38,614 nucleotides of DNA from a virus. The DNA is taken from IMG/VR virus record IMGVR_UViG_3300013132_002246, positions 1 to 38,614 of that record; one strand, written 5' to 3'. A model generated the notes under the pieces. It was given only the letters and a program-made list of their open reading frames with translations. It made no database searches and had not been told where the DNA came from. Shown here piece after piece: positions 22,842-31,728 of the stretch. Position 1 is the stretch's first letter; the number at the start of each line of letters is the position of its first letter. The position numbers were made by a program, and so were the translations under genes.

Positions 22842-23445
22842 CCTACGAAATGTCAAGACAGTCTGTATATCCATGCAGAAATCTGCGAACCGCAGAGAGA
22901 GTATAGTCAGGTTGATGAATCGTCTCGGTTTTCAGAGATGGAGTTTTTTTGATGGAATTGAAGATTCCGATCCCGTAGTGGGTTGTGCCAAATCACACAT
23001 TGCTGCTCTAAAGCAGCATGATTTCATTGAACCGCTTCTTCTCCTTGAAGATGATGTAGATAGCACTCCACACTATGAAGATATCTTGTCTATACCAAAA
23101 GACACCGACGCTCTGTATCTTGGATACAGTTGGTGGGCATGGAATAGAGACAGGGCAACTATGTCCAAACTTGACACAGAAACTTGTCTCCAAAGAGAAG
23201 GAGAACATTATAGAATTTCAAACATGACTTCTGCTCATGCGGTGCTGTATTTGAGCAAAGAATATGCCGATGCGGTGGTGTCTGAGGTACAGACATATCT
23301 TTTAGACGAATCTGGTAATAAACATTGCGATGTTGCTATGGCTAAGGTGCAGAAAAACTATAAAGTTCTTGCTACACCCATGCATTATTTCTTTCAGGTT
23401 TGTCCAAGAAACACCTATTGGACAAACAGGAGTATAATACAATGA
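22825..23445 (+). CDS. GT25-like glycosyltransferase (LPS type)
   Basis: This 206-aa protein matches family 25 LPS glycosyltransferases: VCISMQKSANRRESI followed by FDGIE, then GCAKSHIAALKQ and LLLLEDDVD, the usual acidic motif. It starts at ATG 22825 inside the preceding gene, or at 22831 two codons later; both are in frame. Family members add galactose or related residues to lipopolysaccharide. The ATGA at its 3' end starts the next gene. At 206 aa it is slightly short for the family, with a brief C-terminus. Confidence 0.83.
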   Translation: MSMQIDLRNVKTVCISMQKSANRRESIVRLMNRLGFQRWSFFDGIEDSDPVVGCAKSHIAALKQHDFIEPLLLLEDDVDSTPHYEDILSIPKDTDALYLGYSWWAWNRDRATMSKLDTETCLQREGEHYRISNMTSAHAVLYLSKEYADAVVSEVQTYLLDESGNKHCDVAMAKVQKNYKVLATPMHYFFQVCPRNTYWTNRSIIQ

Positions 23446-24224
23446 TTACTTTTAGTGCTATAGGAAATTACGGCAGATTTGGAAATCAACTGTTTCAGTA
23501 TTCTATGCTTTTTGGCGTGTCCAAAAGAAATGGTTTTGATTTTGGTATACCCATGAATCCTCAATGCACTCTTGGCAAAGTTTTTGAAGGAATTCAATTC
23601 TTATCCTCGACGGATTCTCTGCTTTCGATAAAGCAGACGGTAGTTGAACCAAACGGAGCCGCTACAGTTTTTCTACCAGAGGTTTTTAGACTTCCTGATG
23701 GAGTGAACTATGCGGGATACTTCCAGTCACCGAAATACTTTTCTCAAGTGGAGCAGGAACTAAAGCAACACTTGCAGATAAAACCAAGTATTCTTGGCAG
23801 AGTAAAAGAGTTTACGGATAAGCACAGAGATATTGGGTTCATTCATGTGCGTCGAGGAGACTATACTACAATAAAGAATGGAACCTGCCATCCTCCGATT
23901 ACTCTTGATTATATCAAGAGTGCCGTAGATCGCTCAAAGGCAAAGAAGTTTGTCATCCTGTCGGATGACATGGAATGGTGTCGAAATAATTTGGGATTTG
24001 TTGATGCTATTGCTTCACCATTTTCTGGTGAAGATTTTATCTACGACTTTGTCTTGATGACCCAATGTCGAAGTGCGATTATTTCTAACAGTTCATTCAG
24101 TTGGTGGGGAGCATGGCTTGGTGTGGAGAAGGATGTGATTGCTCCTTCTGTGTGGTTCGGAACAGATTCTACAGTTCCTCAAAAGTGGGATGATGTGTAC
24201 TGCGAAGGGTGGAATGTGATATGA
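23442..24224 (+). CDS. GT11 alpha-1,2-fucosyltransferase-like protein, copy 1
   Basis: This 260-aa protein has the GT11 signatures: GRFGNQLFQYSM (11-22), GYFQSPKYF, the donor-binding HVRRGDY (135-141), and NSSFSWWGAWLG near the C-terminus. Family members use GDP-L-fucose; some accept GDP-L-galactose. The true start is ATG 23442 (AGGAG upstream), overlapping the previous stop. A second diverged GT11-like protein is at 31021. A GDP-fucose-synthase-like gene and a GDP-mannose 3,5-epimerase homologue in the same block could supply its donor. Confidence 0.9.
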   Translation: MITFSAIGNYGRFGNQLFQYSMLFGVSKRNGFDFGIPMNPQCTLGKVFEGIQFLSSTDSLLSIKQTVVEPNGAATVFLPEVFRLPDGVNYAGYFQSPKYFSQVEQELKQHLQIKPSILGRVKEFTDKHRDIGFIHVRRGDYTTIKNGTCHPPITLDYIKSAVDRSKAKKFVILSDDMEWCRNNLGFVDAIASPFSGEDFIYDFVLMTQCRSAIISNSSFSWWGAWLGVEKDVIAPSVWFGTDSTVPQKWDDVYCEGWNVI

Positions 24225-25054
24225 AAATAGGTCTTTTTTACTCTACGACAGGAAACAACAACGGTCCTGGTAAGGTTGTTTCAAATCTTACTAAAGGATT
24301 GGAGATGTGTGGGGTAGAGGTTCTCCATAATCAGATGGGAGAATACAACGGATGTCTACAGGCGTGGGGAACGCCTATAAGCACTATGCCTAAAGAAGTT
24401 CTAGTTGGTCCAAACCTTTGTGTTTTGCCCAACGAACTGCCTTGGATTTGGTCTAGATTTGATCATTCTATTGTTCCATCAGGATGGTGTAAAAACTTGT
24501 ATAATACTTTTGATTGTGTAAAACAAGGAAGCACAAAAATCCATGTTTGGCCTGTCGGAATAGACACTGAAAAATTCTGTCCTTCTGATGACCAAAAAAA
24601 GTGGGATGTTTTGGTGTATGTCAAAGGCAGAGAACTAGAAGTTGGTGGAGTTATTTCTTACTTGGAAACGATGGGTCTTTCTGTTGTTGTTCTTGGTTAC
24701 GGAAAATACTCTGAAGCAGAACTAATATCGACTGCAAGAAAATGCAAGTGTTGTGTTCTTCTAACAAAGACAGAAAGTCAAGGAATTGCATACCAAGAGA
24801 TATTGAGTATGGGTGTTCCTTGTTATGTCCTAGATAAAGATGTATGGGACGACTATAGTAGTTGGTCTTTTCCTGCTACTTCGGTTCCGTATTTCGATGA
24901 GCATTGCGGTTTAATCGCAACAGATATGACTAGATTTAAAGAGTTTTACGAAAACTTTAAAAATTACAATCCAAGAAAGTATATTACAAATACCCTAAAT
25001 TTAGAAAAACAAGCAAAAGAATACATCAGTTTATTGACCAAAGGAAAAAATTAA
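24221..25054 (+). CDS. GT4-like (GT-B fold) glycosyltransferase
   Basis: This 277-aa protein begins MKIGLFYSTTGNNNGPGKVV, an N-terminal Rossmann strand with a glycine-rich loop as in GT4 enzymes. It continues with VPSGWCKN, HVWPVGIDTEKF, and a C-terminal ESQGIAYQEILSMGVPCYV that fits the E-x7-E nucleotide-binding region. It is shorter than typical GT4 proteins (about 350-400 aa), mostly in the N-terminal domain. The ATG overlaps the previous TGA (ATGA). Substrate unknown. Confidence 0.8.
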   Translation: MKIGLFYSTTGNNNGPGKVVSNLTKGLEMCGVEVLHNQMGEYNGCLQAWGTPISTMPKEVLVGPNLCVLPNELPWIWSRFDHSIVPSGWCKNLYNTFDCVKQGSTKIHVWPVGIDTEKFCPSDDQKKWDVLVYVKGRELEVGGVISYLETMGLSVVVLGYGKYSEAELISTARKCKCCVLLTKTESQGIAYQEILSMGVPCYVLDKDVWDDYSSWSFPATSVPYFDEHCGLIATDMTRFKEFYENFKNYNPRKYITNTLNLEKQAKEYISLLTKGKN

Positions 25055-25055
25055 T

Positions 25056-25655
25056 ATGATCGAAATTTTACAACAGATATTCTCTCAAACGATTTATGGT
25101 TCTCAAGATTCAGACCAATTGGGTGCTGCTATATTCGGAATAGCAATGACAACTAGAGGTAAGAATTTTTTGGAGTTGGGGGTCAGAGATGGTAAAACAA
25201 CAGTACCATTGCTTGCCGCATCTAAACTTCTAGGATCGGAATTGACTTCTATTGACATCAGAGATCCGGAATTTGTTTGTCCAGAAAGTTTAACCAAAAA
25301 TTGGAAGTTTGTAAAACAAGACTCTATTGAATTTTTAAAGAACAACACAAAAAAATTTGATTTGATCTTCATAGATGATTGGCACGAAGGAATTCACATT
25401 AAACGAGAATTAGATTTACTGTCTCCATTATGCGATAAATCTACTTTAATATTGCTTCATGATCTAATGCATCATTGGACAAATCCGGAGTATAACACTT
25501 GTTGCAATTACAATAATAGCAATTTAATAACAGGAAAAGAAGACGATTGGGATAATGGTGGTCCGTATTGGGCTGTGAATCAGTTAGATAAAAATGTATG
25601 GGAATATTCTACTATTCCGTATTCTAATGGACTAACTATATTGAGGAAAAAATGA
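25056..25655 (+). CDS. Class I SAM methyltransferase (Methyltransf_24-like)
   Basis: This 199-aa protein has NFLELGVRDGKTTVPLL (motif I), TSIDIRD (motif II) and FDLIFIDDWHEG, followed by LDLLSPLCDKSTLILLHDLM (motifs IV-V). These features fit the CmcI/Methyltransf_24 group of O-methyltransferases. The C-terminal part, rich in Asn and Trp, is specific to this protein. It probably methylates a sugar or amino sugar. Base composition is more AT-rich than the flanking GT genes. Its ATGA end overlaps the next start. Confidence 0.8.
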   Translation: MIEILQQIFSQTIYGSQDSDQLGAAIFGIAMTTRGKNFLELGVRDGKTTVPLLAASKLLGSELTSIDIRDPEFVCPESLTKNWKFVKQDSIEFLKNNTKKFDLIFIDDWHEGIHIKRELDLLSPLCDKSTLILLHDLMHHWTNPEYNTCCNYNNSNLITGKEDDWDNGGPYWAVNQLDKNVWEYSTIPYSNGLTILRKK

Positions 25656-26506
25656 ACACGAACGGCGTGATAAAAAAATGTTTAGTATTGGGGTCTTGTG
25701 GGCAAATAGGCTATCATCTTGTTTCTTTTCTTCGTAAAAACAACTATGAAGTTCTAGAGTTCGATATAGTTCGCTCTATAGAAGAAGATTTGAGAATCCA
25801 TAACAACCATCGTTTAGAAAATGCAATAGCAGATTCTGATTTTGTCTTTTTTCTTGCCTTTGATGTTGGTGGTTCTAGATATTTAAAGAAGTATCAACAT
25901 ACTTACGACTTTACCGACAACAATATTCGTCTGATGAGTAACACATTCAATGCTATCAAGAAGCATAACAAACCTTTTGTGTTTGCTTCTTCCCAGATGT
26001 CAAACATGGACTACTCTCCATACGGCTCTCAAAAAAGATTAGGAGAGCACTATACATCTCTGCTCAATGGGCTTGTGGTTAAATTTTGGAATGTGTATGG
26101 GGTGGAAAAAGACTTAGAAAAGTCCCATGTCATAACTGACTTCATCTTAAAAGCAAAAAACAATGGTGTTATTGATATGCTTACAGATGGAACAGAAGAA
26201 AGACAATTTCTATATGCAGAAGATTGTTGTGAGGCACTTTATCTTGTAATGAAAAACTACAGTAGCATCTCAAGGGATAGAGAACTCCATATCACTAATC
26301 ATAATTGGAACAGCATCCTGGAGGTGGCACAAGAAGTCGTGAAACATTTTCCTGCAAACATTGTTCCATCGCAGAACAAAGATGATGTACAAAAGGGAAA
26401 GAGAAATGAACCAGACCCCTACATACTACAGTTCTGGAATCCAAAAACTTCTTTGAGCGAAGGTATACGAAAAATTTGTGATTACTATAAGGAGTATATA
26501 AAATGA
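25652..26506 (+). CDS. NAD-dependent sugar epimerase/dehydratase (extended SDR), 1
   Basis: This 284-aa extended short-chain dehydrogenase has the NAD motif LVLGSCGQIG (11-20), DSDFVFFLAF, a catalytic FASSQMS...YGSQK with Tyr124 and Lys128, and RQFLYAEDCCEAL typical of nucleotide-sugar enzymes. Reaction type (epimerase, reductase or dehydratase) is not clear from sequence. It is coupled to both neighbours by 4-nt overlaps and directly precedes the GDP-mannose-epimerase homologue. Confidence 0.85.
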   Translation: MNTNGVIKKCLVLGSCGQIGYHLVSFLRKNNYEVLEFDIVRSIEEDLRIHNNHRLENAIADSDFVFFLAFDVGGSRYLKKYQHTYDFTDNNIRLMSNTFNAIKKHNKPFVFASSQMSNMDYSPYGSQKRLGEHYTSLLNGLVVKFWNVYGVEKDLEKSHVITDFILKAKNNGVIDMLTDGTEERQFLYAEDCCEALYLVMKNYSSISRDRELHITNHNWNSILEVAQEVVKHFPANIVPSQNKDDVQKGKRNEPDPYILQFWNPKTSLSEGIRKICDYYKEYIK

Positions 26507-27462
26507 AAAGAGCATTGGTGTGTGGTGCAGGAGGATTTATCGGAGGTCATCTTGTCTCCCGACTTAAATCCGAAGGTTATTGGGTAAGAGGAGTAGACAT
26601 CAAAGAACATGAATACAGGAAGAGCGATGCTGATGAATTTTTAGTGCTTGATCTTCGCAGCGAAAGGAATGTCAGAGAGGCAATGTCTGGTGGTTTCGAT
26701 GAGGTGTATCAACTGGCAGCCGATATGGGTGGTGCCGGATACATCTTCACTGGCGATCACGACGCAGATGTTATGCACAACTCTGCAATGATAAATCTCA
26801 ATGTTGCAAAAGTAGCAACAGAGTTGTCCGTGTTACCAAAGATTTTCTATTCTTCCTCTGCCTGTATGTACCCAAAGCACAACCAAATGGATACAGACAA
26901 CCCAAACTGCAAAGAGGAGTCTGCTTATCCTGCAAATCCTGACTCTGAATACGGTTGGGAAAAACTCTTTAGCGAGCGGCTTTACCTTTCGTACCACAGA
27001 AACTACGGTCTTCCAGTAAGAATTGCCAGATTCCATAACATCTTTGGACCATATGGATCGTGGAACAACGGCAAGGAAAAAGCACCAGCGGCTATTTGTC
27101 GAAAGGTGGCAGAAGCATCGGATGGTGGAGAGGTTGAGATATGGGGAGATGGAAAACAGACAAGATCGTTCCTGTATATTGACGAGTGCCTTGAAGGTGT
27201 TCGAAGACTTATGGAAAGTGATTGTGTTCAGCCAGTGAATATAGGCTCCGATGAAATGGTTAGTATAAACGCCTTGGTCGATATAGTAAGTAGTATAGCA
27301 AATAAAACAGTAGTAAAGAAACATATAGAAGGACCACAAGGTGTTAGAGGCAGAAAATCAGACAATACATTTATTGAAAAAATGATAGCATGGAAACCTT
27401 CTACAAAATTAGAAGACGGATTGTACAAAACTTATTCTTGGATAAAGGTGAATATAAAATGA
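26503..27462 (+). CDS. GDP-mannose 3,5-epimerase homologue
   Basis: This 319-aa SDR protein strongly resembles plant GME, which turns GDP-D-mannose into GDP-L-galactose. Shared segments include LAADMGG, SSACMYP, RFHNIFGPYG, KEKAPAAICRK, QTRSF-YIDECLEGV, VNIGSDEMVS and GVRGR-SDN. Residues equivalent to the plant catalytic set are present: Cys121, Tyr150, Lys154 and Lys193; NAD binds at GAGGFIGG (8-15). GME is well known in ascorbate synthesis and as a bacterial polysaccharide enzyme. In this phage block, with two GT11-type transferases, GDP-L-galactose or a related sugar is the likely product; that is inference. Confidence 0.88.
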   Translation: MKRALVCGAGGFIGGHLVSRLKSEGYWVRGVDIKEHEYRKSDADEFLVLDLRSERNVREAMSGGFDEVYQLAADMGGAGYIFTGDHDADVMHNSAMINLNVAKVATELSVLPKIFYSSSACMYPKHNQMDTDNPNCKEESAYPANPDSEYGWEKLFSERLYLSYHRNYGLPVRIARFHNIFGPYGSWNNGKEKAPAAICRKVAEASDGGEVEIWGDGKQTRSFLYIDECLEGVRRLMESDCVQPVNIGSDEMVSINALVDIVSSIANKTVVKKHIEGPQGVRGRKSDNTFIEKMIAWKPSTKLEDGLYKTYSWIKVNIK

Positions 27463-28310
27463 AGAACTTATCTGTAATAGTAGCAGGAAGAAATGATGGT
27501 TATGGTGATAATTTCTTAACTCCATATAATTCGTATACACCTGATACATATTGTTTTAGAATGAAGAGAACAGTTGAACACAATATCAATTTGCTTTCTA
27601 AAAGGGGTGTAGACATTCAATATGTCATAGTAGATTGGTGTCCTTTGGAAAATAGGACACTAGATCAAGATACCTATATCAAACAACTACTCGAAACATT
27701 TGGTGATAAAATCAAACATATAGTGGTTCATGGAGAAGAAGTAAAAAGAAAAGGATGGAATCCTAAAAATTTTTACGAGTACTATGCAAAGAATGTGGGA
27801 ATAAGAAACGCAGATGGCGAATATGTTATCATTACGAATCCGGATGATTTATTTTCAGAAGAATTATGCGATTCTATAGCAAAGGTACTAAATCAAGAAG
27901 GAGATTCAAAAAAAGAATACTATCGCCAATATTCAAGAAAAGATATTGACAATGGTCTAAATCTTCTTGCAGAAGGATTGTCTTTCCCCAAAAATGGCAT
28001 ATTTGTTGATGAGGTAATTGGGACTCCTGCTGCTGGTGATTTTTTGATGTCTACAAAACAAGTAATAGTTGAGTATGGACAAGGATTCGATGAAAGTTTT
28101 ACCACAGATGGGAACAAACAACAGACAAGTTTGGATGGCTCTATTCTCTTGAATCTTTACGCCGCTGGTGTAATCCCTGTTTGTTTAAATGGAAGTGTTC
28201 TTCATCTAGATCATGCGAAACCACACGCAAAGGATTTCGTCGGTATTAAACAATATTCTAATCATATGGATTGGGGTATGTTAGCAGTCGAACTAAAAAA
28301 TATTAATTAA
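27459..28310 (+). CDS. GT-A (GT2-like) glycosyltransferase
   Basis: This 283-aa protein begins LSVIVAGRNDGYGDNFL, a glycosyltransferase strand 1 and loop. It continues with QYVIVDWCPLENR and ADGEYVIITNPDDLF, the last containing a D-D variant of the metal motif. A C-terminal LLNLYAAGVIPVCL and H-x-D (LHLDHAK) fit family 2 enzymes. ATG 27459 overlaps the previous TGA; an upstream ATG at 27390 would lie inside the epimerase. The gene is AT-rich relative to its 5' neighbours. Confidence 0.78.
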   Translation: MKNLSVIVAGRNDGYGDNFLTPYNSYTPDTYCFRMKRTVEHNINLLSKRGVDIQYVIVDWCPLENRTLDQDTYIKQLLETFGDKIKHIVVHGEEVKRKGWNPKNFYEYYAKNVGIRNADGEYVIITNPDDLFSEELCDSIAKVLNQEGDSKKEYYRQYSRKDIDNGLNLLAEGLSFPKNGIFVDEVIGTPAAGDFLMSTKQVIVEYGQGFDESFTTDGNKQQTSLDGSILLNLYAAGVIPVCLNGSVLHLDHAKPHAKDFVGIKQYSNHMDWGMLAVELKNIN

Positions 28311-28324
28311 GATGAGATATTATA

Positions 28325-29038
28325 ATGATATTAAATGATAATAGGCACTTGGTGTTGTGTTTCAGTTCTTTTGTGATACCAAGAGATCCATTTAGATTGC
28401 GAATGGAAGAGTATGCAATCTGTTACGAACAATTAAAAAGAGTAATACCAAAAAATTTTGATTTGATGTTTGTAGATAATACCACATCTCATATTGCAGA
28501 TATAGAGAATAGTAGATTGGTCAAATCGTTGGGAGACACTCCTTGTTTGTTCTATGATTTTAATATAGGATTGGGAAATAAAGGACTAGGTGAACTACAA
28601 ATGATGGTAACTGCTCAAAAGAAAACAGACTTCACACCGTACAAGAATGTTGTTTATTTAACTGGCAGAAGGTTTATTACTTGTCCTTATGTCTTTGAAA
28701 GAACAGATAGATTGATGGATAGAGAAATTATTGTTGGCAATCAACCGATAATCAATCCTTTTAGTGGTATGGAATACCCATCTGGTGTTAATATGTTTGG
28801 TGATATGTTCTTTTCTATGTCCTCACAAAAAATAATAGAGTATTGTAAATATGTTGAGAATATTCTCAAAAGAGAAACTCCATTAGATATAGGATCTGAA
28901 CAAATACTGTATTCGTTTATTAAAAAACATAACTATGAGTTTGAAGAAATAAAACACCTTGGTTTTATCAGAAATGATTGGGAGATGGTTAATAGGTCTA
29001 TATACTCTAGAAGAGTTGAAAACTTCCAAGTGATATAA
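28325..29038 (+). CDS. Probable glycosyltransferase-like protein of unknown family
   Basis: This 237-aa protein is not recognised with confidence. Segments NFDLMFVDNTTSH, FYDFNIGLGNKGLGEL and YKNVVYLTGRRFITC are arranged as in GT-A enzymes, with a nucleotide-binding beta-alpha-beta and an acceptor loop, but there is no clear DXD. The C-terminal part (LGFIRNDWEMVNRS) recalls sugar-binding loops. It lies between a GT2-like and an aminotransferase gene, so a role in the same pathway is likely. The ribosome site is weak (GATGAG). Confidence 0.55.
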   Translation: MILNDNRHLVLCFSSFVIPRDPFRLRMEEYAICYEQLKRVIPKNFDLMFVDNTTSHIADIENSRLVKSLGDTPCLFYDFNIGLGNKGLGELQMMVTAQKKTDFTPYKNVVYLTGRRFITCPYVFERTDRLMDREIIVGNQPIINPFSGMEYPSGVNMFGDMFFSMSSQKIIEYCKYVENILKRETPLDIGSEQILYSFIKKHNYEFEEIKHLGFIRNDWEMVNRSIYSRRVENFQVI

Positions 29039-29050
29039 AAAGGATATACG

Positions 29051-30157
29051 ATGAATATACGAGAGAATACTCTAGCCTGCCTTCGTCCATTCGGAGGTGA
29101 AGAAGAAGTACAAGCCGTTCGTGAGGTGATTGAGAGTGGTTGGTGGGGAAAGGGAGCAAAGGTTGCTCAATTTGAGCAAGAGTTTGCGAAGATGGTTGGG
29201 GCAAAATATGCAGTTGCAGTAACTAGTGCAACGCACGGTCAGGATCTTGTTATCAAAGCAATGGATCTTGGCAATGCTGATATTATTAATCCAACAATAT
29301 CTTTTCTGACCACGGCAGTTGTTCCTCTGTGGAATAACTCCACGACCAATATAGTCGATGTTGATAGAAAGAATCTCAATATCTGTCCTGATGATGTAAA
29401 GAAGAGTCTCAAGCCAAATACCAAAGCAATCATAGCAGTGAATATGGCAGGGGTTCCTGCTCCAATAGACGAGATTCGAAGTTTTTATGATGGTGTTATC
29501 ATTGAAGACTGTGCTCATAGTTGTTATACCCCAGGTGCAGGAACAAAAGGAGATGTTGCTGTTTGGTCTTTTCAAGCAGTGAAGACAATGCCATGTGGAG
29601 ATGGTGGAATGATTACAACTAACGACAAAGCATTGTATGAAAAGTTGGTTCCCATGACATGGCTAGGAATCAGTAGTACACACTCCCGAGTAAAGGATGG
29701 ATTGACTGGAAAGCCAGGATATTCGTGGGATTATGAAGTTGATCTGATGGGAACAAAATCTTATATGATTGACATCAATGCTGCTATAGCACTTACACAG
29801 ATGAAAAAGTTGTCAAAGCATCTTGAAAGACGCAGATACATTCAGAGTAGATATAACGCCGAGTTGGCGGCTTATATTGAACCACCAACATGGTCAGATA
29901 CTGTACAATATTATTGTGCAAGAGTAGATTCTGCAATTCGAGGAGAGTTGATTGAATATCTTGCAAGTAAGAAAATTCACACATCAGTTCATTTCAAGCC
30001 TCTGCACAAATATAAAGTTACAAAACAAAACAGGGAATACCCTGTTGCTGATACAGAATGGCTCAAGTTGATATCTCTACCTGTTCATCCTGCTATGACA
30101 GATGATGATATTGATTATGTGATTTATTGGGTTAAAAAGTTTTTCGAGGAAAAATGA
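29051..30157 (+). CDS. DegT/DnrJ/EryC1-family PLP sugar aminotransferase
   Basis: This 368-aa protein is a full-length nucleotide-sugar aminotransferase. It shows SGWWGKGAKVAQFEQEF at the N-terminus, ATHGQDLVIKAM in the PLP-phosphate region, IIEDCAHS (Asp153) and the PLP lysine in WSFQAVKTMPCGDGGM (Lys178). The C-terminal FKPLHKY and SLPVHP are typical. It installs an amino group on a keto sugar, usually needing an upstream 4,6-dehydratase or ketoreductase. The only SDRs here are those described in this block, so the keto-sugar source is uncertain. The ATGA end starts the next gene. Confidence 0.93.
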   Translation: MNIRENTLACLRPFGGEEEVQAVREVIESGWWGKGAKVAQFEQEFAKMVGAKYAVAVTSATHGQDLVIKAMDLGNADIINPTISFLTTAVVPLWNNSTTNIVDVDRKNLNICPDDVKKSLKPNTKAIIAVNMAGVPAPIDEIRSFYDGVIIEDCAHSCYTPGAGTKGDVAVWSFQAVKTMPCGDGGMITTNDKALYEKLVPMTWLGISSTHSRVKDGLTGKPGYSWDYEVDLMGTKSYMIDINAAIALTQMKKLSKHLERRRYIQSRYNAELAAYIEPPTWSDTVQYYCARVDSAIRGELIEYLASKKIHTSVHFKPLHKYKVTKQNREYPVADTEWLKLISLPVHPAMTDDDIDYVIYWVKKFFEEK

Positions 30158-31011
30158 TTATGAACTCTATCTATAAAATAGAAGGAACAACCAATTTAGA
30201 CTCAAATTCGTGTTTTAGAAGGGAAGACACTTATCCTTCTTTCCAAGAACAAATAGTAGATTTAAAAAATCTACTTATAAATCTAGTAGATAGTGGAGAA
30301 TCCAAAACTTTTTATAAGTTTGGGGATGGGGACTATTTCTTCTTGAACAAGATTGCTGTTGGTAGTGCCAGCCCAGGAAAAAGAGCCTTGTCAAAAAACT
30401 ATGATAGTATTAAGCATGAAGAATTCGTCAGAGGTGTTTGCGAAAATGATTATATCACTTGTGAAATCTATCCAGAAAATAGGCAATATTTTCGATCTCT
30501 ATATCCAAACAAGCCTATTAATTTCCCTTCCGAATTTTCATATGGCTTAGTTTCAAATAAATGGTTACTCAAGCAGTTTTCCGGAAGAATAGGATTGATA
30601 GGCGCAGATCAAAAGATAGAATTGATTCGTGCTTTGATGAAACACAAAGAATATCAAGAGTATCTTCAACTGAATGAGTTCACAGATTATTTAAAAATAC
30701 CACAGAAATATGCTTGTGATGATATAGATGCTACCGAGCGGATGATTGCAGAACAGTTGGAAAAATCTTCTGCTAGCATATTTTTGGTTGGAATCGGTCA
30801 TGTTAAATCTGCCCTTCTCCATCGACTGAAGAAATATAGAAATGCTGTTTTTCTTGATGTTGGTAGTTCGATAGATGCTCTTGCAGGAATAATAGATCAT
30901 AACAGACCATATTTCGGAGATTGGACAAATCATAGAGTTAGAAATTTTGATTACTCTAAACTGGACATACTCCAATACGATATATGGGGAACTCCTCATA
31001 AGATGCTATAA
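30154..31011 (+). CDS. GT-D-like (DUF1792-type) glycosyltransferase candidate
   Basis: This 285-aa protein has FYKFGDGDYFFLN near residue 50-65, resembling the GDGE signature of GT-D fold glycosyltransferases. Also fitting are GRIGLIGADQK in the middle and a C-terminal FLVGIGHVKSALLHRL followed by FLDVGSSIDALAG, the usual beta-strand pair. The family transfers sugars onto glycan-decorated proteins in some bacteria. The ATG overlaps the previous stop; a second ATG is two codons in. AT-rich. Confidence 0.62.
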   Translation: MIMNSIYKIEGTTNLDSNSCFRREDTYPSFQEQIVDLKNLLINLVDSGESKTFYKFGDGDYFFLNKIAVGSASPGKRALSKNYDSIKHEEFVRGVCENDYITCEIYPENRQYFRSLYPNKPINFPSEFSYGLVSNKWLLKQFSGRIGLIGADQKIELIRALMKHKEYQEYLQLNEFTDYLKIPQKYACDDIDATERMIAEQLEKSSASIFLVGIGHVKSALLHRLKKYRNAVFLDVGSSIDALAGIIDHNRPYFGDWTNHRVRNFDYSKLDILQYDIWGTPHKML

Positions 31012-31020
31012 GGGTTTATT

Positions 31021-31728
31021 ATGATTCGAGTAAAATACAATGGAACTTTGGGCAACAATATGTGGCAGTATGCTGTCGCTAGGCTTTATGCGGAGAATCA
31101 TGGACACTCTCTCTGTGCTAATAGCATAGAGATGTTTCCTAACACCTTGGAGTGTGTTGATGGTTGTGGTGTAGTGGGAAATTCCAATACTCATACTGGA
31201 CACATCTTTGATTTTGGTGTATGTTCTGGAGATGTATTATTTGATGGCCACTTTCAACGATACTCTTACCTGAAGGGTCAGAAGTCTAAAATACAAAGAT
31301 GGTTTGCTCCCGTTAATAACATCGAACTTACTCCCTCTGTAGATGATCTAGTGATGACGATTAGACGAGGTTGGAATGGGTATCCCATTTCAATGTGTCC
31401 TCCTATTGAGTTTTACTTAAACCTATTAGAGTCATTCTCCTTCGACAAGGTGTATTTGTGTACCGACTCTTTCGATGACGATTATTTCAATCCTCTTAAG
31501 AAACATCACAATATTGTGTTTTATGACAAGAGCAAGGAAGAGCAGTTTTGCTTGCTAATGAACTCAACAAACATAGTAATTTCTCCTAGCACATTTAGTT
31601 GGTGGGGTGCTTATTTGAGTAACGCTACTAGGATATTCTATCCGTGGATTGGTGATTTGATCCCTAGTAGAGATGGACCCGATGTCTTTGTTGATGATGA
31701 GCCTAGATATATCAAGGTGTATACATGA
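31021..31728 (+). CDS. Diverged GT11-like transferase, copy 2
   Basis: This 235-aa protein keeps the GT11 landmarks in degenerate form: NGTLGNNMWQYAVAR at the N-terminus (family NxLGNQLFQY), DGHFQRYSYL, MTIRRGWN in place of HVRRGDY, and SPSTFSWWGAYLS near the end. It is shorter than copy 1 (260 aa). The changed RRGD motif (missing Asp) suggests altered donor or acceptor use. AAGGG precedes the ATG. It is coupled to the reductase gene by ATGA. Confidence 0.75.
   Translation: MIRVKYNGTLGNNMWQYAVARLYAENHGHSLCANSIEMFPNTLECVDGCGVVGNSNTHTGHIFDFGVCSGDVLFDGHFQRYSYLKGQKSKIQRWFAPVNNIELTPSVDDLVMTIRRGWNGYPISMCPPIEFYLNLLESFSFDKVYLCTDSFDDDYFNPLKKHHNIVFYDKSKEEQFCLLMNSTNIVISPSTFSWWGAYLSNATRIFYPWIGDLIPSRDGPDVFVDDEPRYIKVYT

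Noticed and set aside
29072-29575. 167-aa open frame on the - strand
   Set aside because: Antisense to the DegT-family aminotransferase, whose motifs are intact; no ribosome site, no family match.
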